From the NCBI RefSeq assembly GCF_900447215.1, contig NZ_UFYA01000001.1, forward strand, positions 620,001-684,000: a stretch of DNA of 64,000 nt. The letters are read 5' to 3'. The translations under genes were made by a program, and so were the position numbers. Within the stretch, counting starts at the first letter, position 1. Each line of letters starts with the position of its first letter. Under the pieces are notes generated by a model. The model saw only the letters and a list, made by a program, of their open reading frames with translations. It did no database searches and had not been told where the DNA came from. Positions 10,552 to 20,219 of the stretch are shown one piece after another. Origin of the DNA: Dermatophilus congolensis (GTDB lineage: Bacteria > Actinomycetota > Actinomycetes > Actinomycetales > Dermatophilaceae).

Positions 10552-11022
10552 ATGGCAAGTTCGGCATTCGGCACCGGTGCCAGCTTCGGCGCACCCCGAA
10601 AACACCACACCCCCATCGAAGGACAACAACTACCCGACAACGCCCCCTGCCCCTGCGGATCAGGCCGCACCTACATCGGATGCTGCGGAGCCCTCCACCA
10701 CGGACTACGCCGAGCAGGCACCGCCGAAGCACTCATGCGCTCCCGCTACAGCGCATTCGCCCTCTACAACGGCAAATACCTCCTCGACACCTGGCACCCC
10801 ACCACCCGCCCCGAACACATGCGCCTAGACCCAGAACACACCTGGACCGCACTCGACATCCTCGACACCCACCACGGAAACACCACCGACACCACCGGAA
10901 CCGTCACCTACCGAGCCCATGCCCGCGCACGCGACGGACGCACAACCACCCTCACCGAACACAGCAGATTCCAACGACTCAACGGCGCCTGGGTCTACAT
11001 CGACGGCGACATCCTCGACTAA
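10552..11022 (+). CDS. YchJ-like (UPF0225) SEC-C zinc-binding protein
   Basis: A 156-residue cytosolic protein of the YchJ/UPF0225 family with unknown function. The SEC-C-like zinc motif is visible as CPCGSGRTYIGCC near residue 28. It is followed by the family segments ALMRSRYSAFALYNGKYL, DTWHPTTRP and a C-terminal FQRLNGAWVYIDGDI. An AGGAG lies about 8 nt before ATG 10552. It stands alone between the betT terminator and the convergent fhs gene. Confidence 0.88.
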   Translation: MASSAFGTGASFGAPRKHHTPIEGQQLPDNAPCPCGSGRTYIGCCGALHHGLRRAGTAEALMRSRYSAFALYNGKYLLDTWHPTTRPEHMRLDPEHTWTALDILDTHHGNTTDTTGTVTYRAHARARDGRTTTLTEHSRFQRLNGAWVYIDGDILD

Positions 11023-11035
11023 CTACACACAAACC

Positions 11036-11070
11036 GGTGGGGCCGGCCATCCGCAATGACCAGCCCCACC
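11036..11070. terminator. Bidirectional terminator between ychJ-like gene and fhs
   Basis: GGTGGGGC (11036-11043) pairs with GCCCCACC (11063-11070) between two convergent genes. The stem works in both directions, and the loop of 19 nt can pair further. Confidence 0.5.
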
Positions 11071-11089
11071 AAACACTCAACAGAGAACG

Positions 11090-12808
11090 TCAGAACAAAC
11101 CGACAATCTCACCGTTCTCATCAATATCCATACGCTCTGCCGCAGGATGCTTACCCAATCCCGGCATCGTACGCATCTCACCAGCAATCGCGTACACATA
11201 CCCCGCGCCAGCAGCCAAACGCACCTCACGCACAGGCAACCGCCAACCAGTCGGCGCACCCTTCAACTTCGGATCATGCGAGATAGACAAATGCGTCTTA
11301 GCGATAACAACCGGCAAATTGCCGAAACCAAGATCCGTGAACCGAGCAAGCTCCTTACGCGCCACCGCAGACAGATCCACACCATCGCCGCCGTACACCT
11401 TCGTCGTCACCTTGTGGAGCTTGTCCTCCAACGAATCCGACATCTCATAGCTCGGCGTGAAAGTGGTTTCACTGTTCGCAGCAGCGTGCACAGCCTCAGC
11501 CAGCTCCTCAGCACCACGGCCACCATCAGCCACATGCGTAGAGACAGCAACATGAGCACCCATCTCCTCAGCGATCTCACGAATCGCCTGATGCTCTGAA
11601 GCAAAATCACCCGGGAAAGCATTAATAGCCACAACCGGAGCAACACCGAAACCACGAATAATCTCGATGTGCTTACGCAAGTTCGCGGCCCCCTCACGGA
11701 CGAGATCAGGGTTTTCCGTCTTCATCTCCTCCGGCAGATCCTTACCCGCCGTGATGGTGAACCGACCCGAGTGAGACTTCAACGCTCGCACCGTTGTGAC
11801 CAGCACCGCCGCATCCGGAGTCATTCCCGAAACACGACACTTGATATTGAAGAACCGCTCGGCACCCATATCTGCACCGAAACCAGCCTCTGTGATCAAA
11901 TACTCACCCATCTGACGGCCAATCAGGTCACCAACCACAGACGAGTTACCCGTGGCGATGTTCCCGAACGGGCCAGCATGGAACAACGCTGGCGTGTGCT
12001 CCAGCGTCTGCAACAAGTTGGGCTTAATCGCCTCTTTCAAAAGCACCGTCATCGCGCCCGCAGCTTTCAAATCCTCAGCCGTGACCGGTTTGCCCTCATA
12101 CGAGTAGCCAATAACGATGCGACCCAAACGCTCACGAAGATCATGCAGCGACGTCGCCAAAGACAAAGCGACACCGACCTCAGAAGCTGCAGTGATGTCA
12201 TAGCCCGTCTCACGCGCCACCCCATCCATGCGTGAACCCAAACCGACAATCACATTCCGCAACGCTCGATCATTCATATCGACGACGCGCTTCCACGAGA
12301 TCGCACGCGTGTCAATACCCAGCTCATTACCGTGATGCAGATGGTTATCCACCATCGCGGCCAACAAACTATGCGCCGCCGTCACAGCATGAAAATCACC
12401 CGTCAAATGCAGGTTCAACTTCTCCATCGGCACGGCCTGGCTGTAACCAGCACCTGCCGCGCCGCCCTTAATACCGAAAATCGGGCCCATCGATGGCTGA
12501 CGCAAAGCCAACGTTGCCGGATGTCCGATCCGAGACAATCCCTGGGCCAAACCCACCGACGTTGTGGTTTTCCCTTCACCGAACGGAGTAGGGGTAATGG
12601 CGCTAACCACAACATATTTCGCGCCACCTGCAACCTTGGAAGGGTTATTCACCGCATCCAACGACACTTTCGCCACATAGTGGCCATACGGATCCATTTG
12701 CTCCGTGGACAGACCGGCGGCCGCACCGATCTCTGAAACGGGACGCAATTCGGCATCCCGAGCAATGTGCAGATTCGAAGGCATGGAGCTGCTCATGTCC
12801 TTCATCAT
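11090..12808 (-). CDS. fhs: Formate--tetrahydrofolate ligase
   Basis: Ligates formate to tetrahydrofolate with ATP, giving 10-formyl-THF for purine and fMet synthesis. The frame of 572 codons has the family P-loop [20 protein letters not shown], then [20 protein letters not shown] and FNIKCRVSG. Its start is uncertain: ATGs occur at 12808, 12805, 12796 and 12784, and none has an ideally spaced ribosome site; residue 9 (12784, MPSNLHIAR) best matches the usual length of about 560. It is divergent from aspS across about 145 nt and convergent with the ychJ-like gene. Confidence 0.96.
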   Translation of the reverse strand: MMKDMSSSMPSNLHIARDAELRPVSEIGAAAGLSTEQMDPYGHYVAKVSLDAVNNPSKVAGGAKYVVVSAITPTPFGEGKTTTSVGLAQGLSRIGHPATLALRQPSMGPIFGIKGGAAGAGYSQAVPMEKLNLHLTGDFHAVTAAHSLLAAMVDNHLHHGNELGIDTRAISWKRVVDMNDRALRNVIVGLGSRMDGVARETGYDITAASEVGVALSLATSLHDLRERLGRIVIGYSYEGKPVTAEDLKAAGAMTVLLKEAIKPNLLQTLEHTPALFHAGPFGNIATGNSSVVGDLIGRQMGEYLITEAGFGADMGAERFFNIKCRVSGMTPDAAVLVTTVRALKSHSGRFTITAGKDLPEEMKTENPDLVREGAANLRKHIEIIRGFGVAPVVAINAFPGDFASEHQAIREIAEEMGAHVAVSTHVADGGRGAEELAEAVHAAANSETTFTPSYEMSDSLEDKLHKVTTKVYGGDGVDLSAVARKELARFTDLGFGNLPVVIAKTHLSISHDPKLKGAPTGWRLPVREVRLAAGAGYVYAIAGEMRTMPGLGKHPAAERMDIDENGEIVGLF

Positions 12809-12952
12809 GACGCAGCTAACACGCTTACGCAGCAGCTAACTCAGACTGTCGCCCAACTTCGTGCGTTCGAGAACACGAATACACCCCGCGTAGGATCGAA
12901 GAAGACCCCATGCGCCCACACCGTCTATGTGGGCGCGAAGAAAGGAACATGC

Positions 12953-14776
12953 ATGCTCCGCACCCATACAGCCGGCTCACTCCGCTCCAGCGACGCAGGG
13001 ACCGAGGTCGTTCTTGCAGGATGGGTTGATTCCCGCCGCGACCACGGTGGCGTCGAATTTATTGATGTTCGTGACGCCAGCGGTATCGTGCAGGTGGTTT
13101 TCCGTGATGAGGCACTCGCCGGGGGTGTTCGTGCCCTCCGCAACGAGTTCTGCATCCAAGTCACAGGGACAGTCACCCCTCGTGACGCTGAAAACGTCAA
13201 CCCCGAACTGCCTACCGGGCAGATCGAGATTGTTGCTTCATCTCTCGAAGTGTTGAGCGAAGCAGCTCCACTACCTTTCCAGATTGATGAGCGCATCAAT
13301 GTCGGTGAAGAAGCCCGGTTGAAGTACCGCTACCTTGACATGCGCCGCCAGCGCCAACACGACGCTCTCGTGCTTCGCTCGAAAGTGACGCACACCATCC
13401 GGGAAGTGCTAGCCGCCCACGATTTCTACGACATTGAAACTCCTACCCTGACGCGCTCAACCCCCGAGGGCGCTCGCGACTTCCTTGTGCCGGCTCGGTT
13501 GTCGCCGGGCTCGTGGTACGCACTGCCGCAGAGTCCGCAGCTGTTCAAACAGCTCCTCATGGTCGGTGGGATGGAGCGGTATTACCAGATTGCTCGCTGC
13601 TACCGCGATGAGGATTTCCGTGCTGACCGGCAGCCTGAGTTCACACAGCTCGACCTCGAGATGAGCTTTGTGGACCAGGAAGACGTCATCGCGATTGCTG
13701 AAGAAGTGATGGCAGCGGTGTGGAAGCTTATTGGGGTGGAGCTGCCCCGGCCAATGCCACGCATCACATGGCACGAAGCGATGGACAAGTACGGCTCAGA
13801 CAAGCCTGACCTGCGCTTTGGTAACGAGCTTGTCGAAATGACTGAGTTCTTTGCACAGACACCTTTCCGGGTATTCCAGAACGAATACGTAGGTGCGGTA
13901 GTGATGCCTGGTGGTGGCTCGTTGCCTCGTCGCCAGTTCGATGCCTGGCAGGAGTGGGCACGTCAGCGTGGAGCAAAGGGACTGGCGTACGTCACGATCG
14001 GTGAAGATGGTGCGCTTGGCGGACCGGTCGCTAAAAACATTTCCGAAACAGAGCGTGAAGGGTTGGCCGCGAAAGTTGGCGCCAACCCAGGGGATGCAAT
14101 CTTCTTCGCGGCGGGTGAGCGTGAGGCAAGCCAGGAGCTGCTGGGAGCGGCGCGTCTGGAGATTGCACACCGCACCGGCATGATCCCTGAAGATTCTTGG
14201 GCGTTCTGCTGGGTTGTCGACGCGCCAATGTTCAAACCGGTTGAGCGCGCTGTAGCTGAAGGCGATGTGGCTTTGGGTGCAGGTAAATGGAATGCGGTGC
14301 ATCACGCGTTCACGTCGCCGAAGCCGGAGTTCCTGGACACCTTTGACACTGACCCGGGTTCGGCATTGTCGTACGGGTACGATTTTGTGTGTAACGGCGT
14401 GGAAGTCGGTGGCGGATCTATCCGTATTCACCGCCGTGATGTGCAGGAGCGGGTCTTCTCTGTCATGGGGCTTAGCGAAGAAGAAGCATCTGAGAAGTTC
14501 GGCTTCTTGCTTGAGGCGTTCAGCTTTGGTGCACCCCCGCATGGTGGTATTGCGTGGGGTATCGACCGGTTGGTGATGTTGCTCGGTGGTTTTGAGACCA
14601 TCCGGGATGTCATTGCGTTCCCTAAGTCCGGAGGCGGTTACGACCCGTTGACCGATGCTCCTGCTCCGATCACGGTGCAGCAGCGGCGTGAGGCTGGCGT
14701 AGATGCCAAGCCGAAGAAGAAGGATGAGGCAAACGCCTCGGATGCTGCTTCGGCAGGAGCTGCTGCGGGTAACTGA
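12953..14776 (+). CDS. aspS: Aspartyl-tRNA synthetase
   Basis: A class II synthetase of about 607 residues that charges tRNA-Asp and, in many actinobacteria, also tRNA-Asn; which applies here cannot be told. The OB-fold anticodon domain comes first ([20 protein letters not shown]). Motif 2 is [20 protein letters not shown], the bacterial GAD insertion lies about residues 310-420, and motif 3 is [14 protein letters not shown] used ATG 12953, preceded by AAAGGA, and not the 62-codon upstream extension, which is low-quality sequence overlapping the fhs 5' end. The tail is rich in Lys and Ala. Codon use is balanced, in contrast to the strongly skewed genes on both sides. Confidence 0.97.
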   Translation: MLRTHTAGSLRSSDAGTEVVLAGWVDSRRDHGGVEFIDVRDASGIVQVVFRDEALAGGVRALRNEFCIQVTGTVTPRDAENVNPELPTGQIEIVASSLEVLSEAAPLPFQIDERINVGEEARLKYRYLDMRRQRQHDALVLRSKVTHTIREVLAAHDFYDIETPTLTRSTPEGARDFLVPARLSPGSWYALPQSPQLFKQLLMVGGMERYYQIARCYRDEDFRADRQPEFTQLDLEMSFVDQEDVIAIAEEVMAAVWKLIGVELPRPMPRITWHEAMDKYGSDKPDLRFGNELVEMTEFFAQTPFRVFQNEYVGAVVMPGGGSLPRRQFDAWQEWARQRGAKGLAYVTIGEDGALGGPVAKNISETEREGLAAKVGANPGDAIFFAAGEREASQELLGAARLEIAHRTGMIPEDSWAFCWVVDAPMFKPVERAVAEGDVALGAGKWNAVHHAFTSPKPEFLDTFDTDPGSALSYGYDFVCNGVEVGGGSIRIHRRDVQERVFSVMGLSEEEASEKFGFLLEAFSFGAPPHGGIAWGIDRLVMLLGGFETIRDVIAFPKSGGGYDPLTDAPAPITVQQRREAGVDAKPKKKDEANASDAASAGAAAGN

Positions 14777-14786
14777 TGGGTGTGCT

Positions 14787-14820
14787 GTGCGGCTCGAGTC
14801 GAGGTCGACTCGGGCCGCAC
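14787..14820 (+). terminator. Terminator after aspS
   Basis: A 14-bp stem with one G-U pair (14787-14800 with 14807-14820) and a 6-nt loop begins 10 nt after the aspS stop. It also argues against the HAD frame starting at 14776, since the hairpin would then be coding. Confidence 0.7.
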
Positions 14821-14889
14821 ACGTGTGTCGGGCGCGTTCGGATGGGCGTGTCTGGGTGTTGGAATCTCAGAATTTCTGAAGGAGTTTTC

Positions 14890-15522
14890 GTGGCTGTTAT
14901 TCACACGGTTTTGTTTGATGCTGATGGGGTGCTGCAGGCGCCGTCTGCAGAGTTGGCTAAGCGGTGGGGGCGTTATTCCATAAAGGACGGCCGGGAGGCA
15001 TTAGCGGAGGAACTCTTTCGGATCGAGTTGCCGTCATTGGCGGGGCAGGAGCGTATTGAGGACGCGGTGGAGCGTTTCGTGGCTGAACGTGGGCTTCCTG
15101 CAGAAGCTGTGGAGGACATTCTTGCGGGGTGGGCCTCGATTGATGTTTTTGCGGAGTCGTTTGCTTTGGTGGATGCGGTGCGTGCGGCGGGGGTGAAGGT
15201 GCATTTGGCGAGTAACCAGCAGAGTTTTCGCCGTGATGTGATGTTGGGGCTTGGGTATGCGGATCACTTTGATGAGTTGTTTTTTTCGTGTGATTTAGGG
15301 GTGGCCAAGCCCTCTGCGGAGTATTTCCGGAGGTTGCTTGACCGGTTGGGGATTGGGCCGGAGGGGGTTTTGTTTATTGATGACAGGGCTGACAATGTGG
15401 CTGCTGCTCGCCAGGTTGGGTTGGCGGCGCGGGTGCATGCGCGGCATGACAGCCCGGATCAGGGGATTGGTGATTTGGTGTCGTTGCTGCGTGAAGAGGG
15501 ACTGGTGTTTGAGCTGGGGTGA
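14890..15522 (+). CDS. HAD-family hydrolase
   Basis: A cytosolic haloacid-dehalogenase superfamily phosphatase of about 210 residues; substrate unknown. Motif I is VLFDADGVLQ (Asp10 nucleophile, Asp12 acid/base). Motif II is the Ser of HLASNQQ, motif III the Lys of GVAKPSAEYF, and motif IV is VLFIDDRADNV, all intact. A helical cap lies between motifs I and II. GTG 14890 is chosen because GAAGGAG stands 5 nt upstream; the frame extends to 14776 but crosses the aspS terminator. Codons end mostly in G or T, the start of the G+T-rich block of the plus strand. Confidence 0.88.
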   Translation: MAVIHTVLFDADGVLQAPSAELAKRWGRYSIKDGREALAEELFRIELPSLAGQERIEDAVERFVAERGLPAEAVEDILAGWASIDVFAESFALVDAVRAAGVKVHLASNQQSFRRDVMLGLGYADHFDELFFSCDLGVAKPSAEYFRRLLDRLGIGPEGVLFIDDRADNVAAARQVGLAARVHARHDSPDQGIGDLVSLLREEGLVFELG

Positions 15523-15536
15523 GTTAGGTAGGGGGG

Positions 15537-17819
15537 TTATTCGGCGATGGTGGGGGTTGCTTGGGTGAGGATGTCGGTGGGGGATTGGGGTATGGCGAAG
15601 TAGTTGCCTTGGGCCATGTGGCATCCGGCTTCTTCGAGGACTGTGGCTTGTTCTGCGGTTTCGACGCCTTCGGCGATAGCGGTGTCGAGTTTGAGTGCTT
15701 GGACTAGGCGGATCATTGCTCGGACTTGGGTGGCGCCGCGGGGGTCCTGTCCGATGCGGCTAATGAGGGAGGGGTCGAGTTTGACGCCGTTTGCGGGTGT
15801 GCGTAGAAGGGAGGTGAAGGAGGAGTGGCCGGTTCCGAAGTCGTCGATGACGACGTTGATGCCGGCGCGGCGGAGGCGGGCGAGGTTTTGGAGGGGGACG
15901 TTTGCTGGTGATCCTGGAGGTGAGGTGTGGGTGGGGAGGCGTTCGGTGACTTCGATGGTGAGTGCGGGGTGGGGCAGTCCGGTGGTGGCTAGTTCGGTAA
16001 ATACGTCGTCTGCGTAGTCGGTGCGTTGTAGTTCGAGGGGGGAGACGTTGATGGCGATGGTGCGGTTGCTGTGTTGGGGGAGTTTGCGTAGGAGGGTGAG
16101 GTGGTGCAGGGCGGTGCGCAGGACGTGTTGTCCGATGGGGTGGATGAGGACGAGTTCTTCGGCGAGGGGGATGAAATCGGTGGGTGGGATGTCGCCGAGG
16201 GCGGGGTGGGTCCAGCGGGCGAGTGCTTCCCATCCGATGGTTTGGGTGTATGAGGGGCCGGCCATGATGGGTTGGAAGTGGACGGTGATTTGTTTGTGGT
16301 GGAGGGCGGTGCGGAGTGCTTCGCTGAGTTGTTTGCGTCGTTTTTGGCGTGCGCGGAAGATGTCGTCGAATACGGCGTATTGAGCGCGGCCTTGTTCTTT
16401 GGCGGAGTAGAGGGCTAGGTCGGCGCGTTCGAGGAGTTCGGTGGCGGTGCATTGTTCGGGTGGGGTGGTGATGGCGATGCCGATGGAGGGGGTGATGCGG
16501 TGGGTGGTGCGGGGGGCGAGGGTGAAGGGGGTTTCGAAGTAGGTGAGGATGCGGTGGGCGAGTTGGTGAGCGTCGGTGGGGGAGGTGACGGTGGCGACGA
16601 TGACGAATTCGTCTCCGCCGATGCGTGCGATGACGTCGTCGGCGCGTAGTTGGCGGGGCAGGCCTGTGGAGATGCTGGTGAGGAGTCGGTCTCCGGTTGC
16701 GTGGCCCCAGGTGTCGTTGACTTCTTTGAAGTGGTCGCAGTCGAAGAAGAGGAGGGCGGTGGAGTGGTGGTGGTTGTTGTCGCGGTTGAGGCGTTGTTCG
16801 AGTACTTCGAAGAGGGCGGAGCGGTTGAGTAGTCCGGTGAGGGAGTCGTGTCGGGCGCGGTGTTGGCTTTCGTTTTCTGCGCGGGAGAGGTCGTTTGTGG
16901 TGCCGATGAGGCGTAGGTAGATGAGGATGAGGAGGAGGAGGGTGAGGGTGACGCGGACGGTGGTGTCGATGCGGTCGGTGGTGGGTAGGGAGATGTAGAT
17001 GACAGCGGGGATGAGGGGGAAGTAGAGGAGTGCGTGGCGCCAGGGGTGGGGGGAGAGTGGTTGGGGTGGCATGGTCAGGTCGCGCATGGTGGCGATGGAG
17101 GGGTGTGCGCAGGCGATGGCGAGTAGTCCGTATCCGGTGGCGGTCAGTGCGGAGGGGAGGGTGTGGTTGGTTAGTCCTGCGTCGAGTCCGTATCGGGCCC
17201 AGGTGAGGTCGGCGGCGAGTTGGACGGTCATGGATGCGCAGACCCAGTACCAGGCGTGGATGTAGGTGCCGATGCGGTAGGCGATGTGGCCGGTGAGTAC
17301 GACGATGGTGGCGTCGAGGACGGGGTATGCGGTCCATTGCAGGACTAGGAGGGGGTTGTCGAGGCTGGTGCGTAGGGCGGGGATGGTCCACAGGAGGAGG
17401 ATGACGGAGGTGGTGACGGCGATGGCGTCGAAGACGGCGCGGTAGGTGAGTACTTTTCCGGCTTGGTTGTTGAGTTGGGCGAACCAGATTCCGAAGGAGA
17501 GGTATCCGAGGGTGAAGAGGATGTCGACGTGGGGGTTTCCGTCTGTGCGGGGCCATTGGAGGTCGATGATGCGGGCCGAGCCGAGGAAGAGGATGCCTAG
17601 GGGTACGAAGCCCCAGATGCGTAGGGGCATGTGTGCGTGGGTGAAGGGGGCGATGGCGATGGTGAGGAAGGCGATGGTCAGGGTGGTTGCGTGGGTGAGG
17701 GGTCCGATGCCGTAGGGGTTGTTGATGGTGATGATGCTTTGGGCGGTGAGGAGGGTGAGTGCAAGGAGGGTGAGGATGGGGTGGCGTTTGCGGTGGGGGA
17801 TGGTGTGGGTTTTAGGCAT
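15537..17819 (-). CDS. Membrane GGDEF-EAL cyclic-di-GMP protein (with I-site)
   Basis: A predicted bifunctional c-di-GMP enzyme of about 760 residues. An N-terminal block of about eight to nine membrane segments (residues ~10-310) resembles a membrane sensor region. The diguanylate cyclase motif GGDEF is at 401-405, and RADD lies five residues before it, the spacing of the RxxD inhibitory site. The phosphodiesterase motif EAL is at 531-533, with INVSP, DDFGTGHSS and AEGVETAEQA. All usual catalytic residues are present, so both activities are possible. ATG 17819 overlaps the upstream paralogue stop by 8 nt, implying coupled translation; the open frame beyond it lies inside that gene. The signal sensed is unknown. 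Confidence 0.9.
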   Translation of the reverse strand: MPKTHTIPHRKRHPILTLLALTLLTAQSIITINNPYGIGPLTHATTLTIAFLTIAIAPFTHAHMPLRIWGFVPLGILFLGSARIIDLQWPRTDGNPHVDILFTLGYLSFGIWFAQLNNQAGKVLTYRAVFDAIAVTTSVILLLWTIPALRTSLDNPLLVLQWTAYPVLDATIVVLTGHIAYRIGTYIHAWYWVCASMTVQLAADLTWARYGLDAGLTNHTLPSALTATGYGLLAIACAHPSIATMRDLTMPPQPLSPHPWRHALLYFPLIPAVIYISLPTTDRIDTTVRVTLTLLLLILIYLRLIGTTNDLSRAENESQHRARHDSLTGLLNRSALFEVLEQRLNRDNNHHHSTALLFFDCDHFKEVNDTWGHATGDRLLTSISTGLPRQLRADDVIARIGGDEFVIVATVTSPTDAHQLAHRILTYFETPFTLAPRTTHRITPSIGIAITTPPEQCTATELLERADLALYSAKEQGRAQYAVFDDIFRARQKRRKQLSEALRTALHHKQITVHFQPIMAGPSYTQTIGWEALARWTHPALGDIPPTDFIPLAEELVLIHPIGQHVLRTALHHLTLLRKLPQHSNRTIAINVSPLELQRTDYADDVFTELATTGLPHPALTIEVTERLPTHTSPPGSPANVPLQNLARLRRAGINVVIDDFGTGHSSFTSLLRTPANGVKLDPSLISRIGQDPRGATQVRAMIRLVQALKLDTAIAEGVETAEQATVLEEAGCHMAQGNYFAIPQSPTDILTQATPTIAE

Positions 17820-20058
17820 GGGTGTGTCTCGCGATGAGGTTGCTTGGTGGTTCGGCTCGGCCGAAGTACCAGCCTTGGGCGTGGTGGCAGCCGAGGCTGG
17901 TGAGGATGTGGGCTTGTTCGGCTGTTTCGACGCCTTCGGCGGTGACGGAGGGGATGCCGAGGCTGGTGACGACTTCGATGGCTGCTGAGACTTGGGCGAT
18001 GCCGTCGTCGGTGGTGTCGAGTCGTGCGGTGAGTGAGCGGTCAATTTTGACGGTGTCGGCGGGGGTTTGGAGTAGGGCGGTGACGGAGGAGTAGCCGGTT
18101 CCGAAGTCGTCGATGCTGACGGCTACTCCGGCTGCGCGTAGCTGGACGAGGGTTTTGTGTGCGATGGAGCCTTCGATGAGTGGGATGGATTCGGTGACTT
18201 CGAGGGTGAGTGCGGTGGGTGGGAGGTTGGTTTCGTGGAGGGTGGTGAGGACTTTTTCGACGAAGTCGGGGCGGCGTAGTTGGATGACGGAGACGTTGAC
18301 CGAGACGATGGTGTGTTCGTATCCGGGGAGTGTGCGCAGGGTGTGTAGTTCGCGGCATGCGGTGCGTAGTACGTGGGCGCCGAGGGGTTCGATGAGGCCG
18401 ATTTCTTCGGCGAGGGGGATGAAGACGTCGGGGGCGATGGGGCCGAGGGTGGGGTCGTTCCAGCGGGCGAGTGCTTCCCAGCCGAGGATGGTGGTGAAGT
18501 TGGGACCGGTCATGAGGGGTTGGAAGTGGACGGTGATGGCGTTGGTGGTGACGGCTTGGCGTAGGGCGGCGAGGGTGAGGCTTCGGGTTCGGGCGGTGGC
18601 GCCGAGGTCGTCGTCGAAGATGGCGTAGCGGGCGCGGCCGCGTTGTTTGGCGGAGTAGAGGGCGATGTCGGCGCGTGCGGTGAGTTCTTCGGGGGTGATG
18701 TTTTCGGTGGGGGTTGCGGTGGCGACGCCTATGGAGGGGGTGATGTTGTGGAAGACTCCGGGGGCGATTTCGATGGGGGTGTCGAAGGAGTGGAGGGTGG
18801 TGTGGGCGATGGTTTTGGCGTGTTCGGGGTGGGGGATGGGGGTGATGAGGATGAATTCGTCGCCGCCGTTGCGTGCGGTGATGTCGTTGGGGTGGGTGGT
18901 GCGTAGGCGGTGGGCGATGGTGGTCAGGACGACGTCGCCGGCGGAGTGACCCCAGGTGTCGTTGACGTATTTGAAGTGGTCGCAGTCGATGAAGAGCATG
19001 AGGGTGTGGTGGCCGTTGATGCGGTTGCGGCGTAGGGCGTTAGTGCAGGCATGGAGGAGTCCGGATCGGTTGAGTAGTCCGGTGAGGGGGTCATGGGTGG
19101 CGCGGTGTCGGCTGTCTGCTTCGGTGGCGGACAGTTTGGTCATGGCGCGGAGGAATCGGATGAACAGGAGGATGAGTAGGGCAGTGACGAGGCAAGTGCG
19201 CAGTATTTGGTCGGGGGTGTTGTTGCTGTGGATGGCGAGGCTGGCGACGCCGGGGATGGCGCTGAGGTAGAAGGCTGCGTTGATGCCGCGGTTGAGGGTG
19301 CGGTGGGTGTTGGTGGTGTGGGGGTGGGTGATGGTGAGGATGTCGGGGTGGGTGAAGGCGAGGGCCAGGGTGGTGGTTGCGATGAAGGTGGCGGCGTTTG
19401 ACCAGGTGGGGATGGGTTGGTTGGTGAGTTGGGTGCTGGCTTTGATGGTGTCGCTGGCTAGGAGGATGCCGAAGGTTGCGGTGAGCCAGTGTGCGGTGGG
19501 GGTGTGTTGGTTGGGGTGGTTGGCGTGGGTGGCGAAGTAGGCGCATAGGAGGGCGTCGAGGGTGGGGTGGATGGTCCATTGGAGGGTGTTGATGGCGGGT
19601 GGGCAGTGGGGGAGTGCTAGGGGGATGGACCAGAGGATGAGGAGGGTGGCGATGGCTGCTGCGGCGGTGTCGAGGTTGATGATGGGGTGTGGGTGGGGGT
19701 TGTTGCGGGTGTGGTTGGTGAAGAAGAAGAGGGTGATGAGTAGGTAGCCGGTGAGGTGGAGGGTTTCGGTGAGGGGGTGGGGGGTGTTTGGGGTGGTGGT
19801 GTTGAAGATGGTGGCGAGGATGAGGGTGATGGTTCCTGCGATGAAGGTGGCCCAGTGGGTGGGGGGGTGGGGTTTTCGTCGGAGGGGGCTGAGGGTGGTG
19901 ATGGTGAGGGTTGCGCATTGGGCGATGCTTAGGGGGGTGGTCATGAATGTGGGGTGGCGTAGGTAGGTGAGGGTGATGAGGGTGGTGGCGCCGAGGGCGA
20001 TGGCGATGGCGAGGGGGCGGTGTGTGGGGCTGGTGTGTGGGGGTGTTGGGGTTTTCAC
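17812..20058 (-). CDS. Membrane GGDEF-EAL cyclic-di-GMP protein (I-site missing)
   Basis: First gene of a two-gene operon with the GGDEF-EAL paralogue downstream; about 748 residues. Membrane segments cover residues ~15-310. GGDEF is at 398-402, but the residues at the inhibitory-site position read HPND, not RxxD, so product inhibition is probably lost. The EAL motif starts at 528 and keeps VNVSV, DDFGTGYSS and AEGVETAEQA. GTG 20058 is preceded by GAGAGGAG with a 5-nt gap. The two proteins have the same domain order and similar length, which suggests tandem duplication. Which activity dominates cannot be read from sequence. Confidence 0.9.
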   Translation of the reverse strand: MKTPTPPHTSPTHRPLAIAIALGATTLITLTYLRHPTFMTTPLSIAQCATLTITTLSPLRRKPHPPTHWATFIAGTITLILATIFNTTTPNTPHPLTETLHLTGYLLITLFFFTNHTRNNPHPHPIINLDTAAAAIATLLILWSIPLALPHCPPAINTLQWTIHPTLDALLCAYFATHANHPNQHTPTAHWLTATFGILLASDTIKASTQLTNQPIPTWSNAATFIATTTLALAFTHPDILTITHPHTTNTHRTLNRGINAAFYLSAIPGVASLAIHSNNTPDQILRTCLVTALLILLFIRFLRAMTKLSATEADSRHRATHDPLTGLLNRSGLLHACTNALRRNRINGHHTLMLFIDCDHFKYVNDTWGHSAGDVVLTTIAHRLRTTHPNDITARNGGDEFILITPIPHPEHAKTIAHTTLHSFDTPIEIAPGVFHNITPSIGVATATPTENITPEELTARADIALYSAKQRGRARYAIFDDDLGATARTRSLTLAALRQAVTTNAITVHFQPLMTGPNFTTILGWEALARWNDPTLGPIAPDVFIPLAEEIGLIEPLGAHVLRTACRELHTLRTLPGYEHTIVSVNVSVIQLRRPDFVEKVLTTLHETNLPPTALTLEVTESIPLIEGSIAHKTLVQLRAAGVAVSIDDFGTGYSSVTALLQTPADTVKIDRSLTARLDTTDDGIAQVSAAIEVVTSLGIPSVTAEGVETAEQAHILTSLGCHHAQGWYFGRAEPPSNLIARHTHA

Positions 20059-20219
20059 TCGGTCTCCTCTCGCACCACCGTGTGACCGAGGTGTCGGTAC
20101 TTCACAGGTCGTCTGGTGTGGTGGGTTTCTGAGGGGTACGGGGGTGAGTTGTGTGGTGTGCGTGTGTAGGTCGGTTGGCGGGGTGGAGGGGTGGTGGAGG
20201 TCGGTTTAGCCTGTCGGGT

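Noticed and set aside
12767-12952. N-terminal extension of aspS by 62 codons
   Set aside because: Low-complexity sequence overlapping the fhs 5' end; ATG 12953 has a ribosome site and the family N-terminus.
15760-17556. A 598-codon minus-strand frame inside the GGDEF-EAL gene
   Set aside because: Product is almost only Arg, His, Pro and Thr; it is a shadow of the real frame with GGDEF and EAL motifs.
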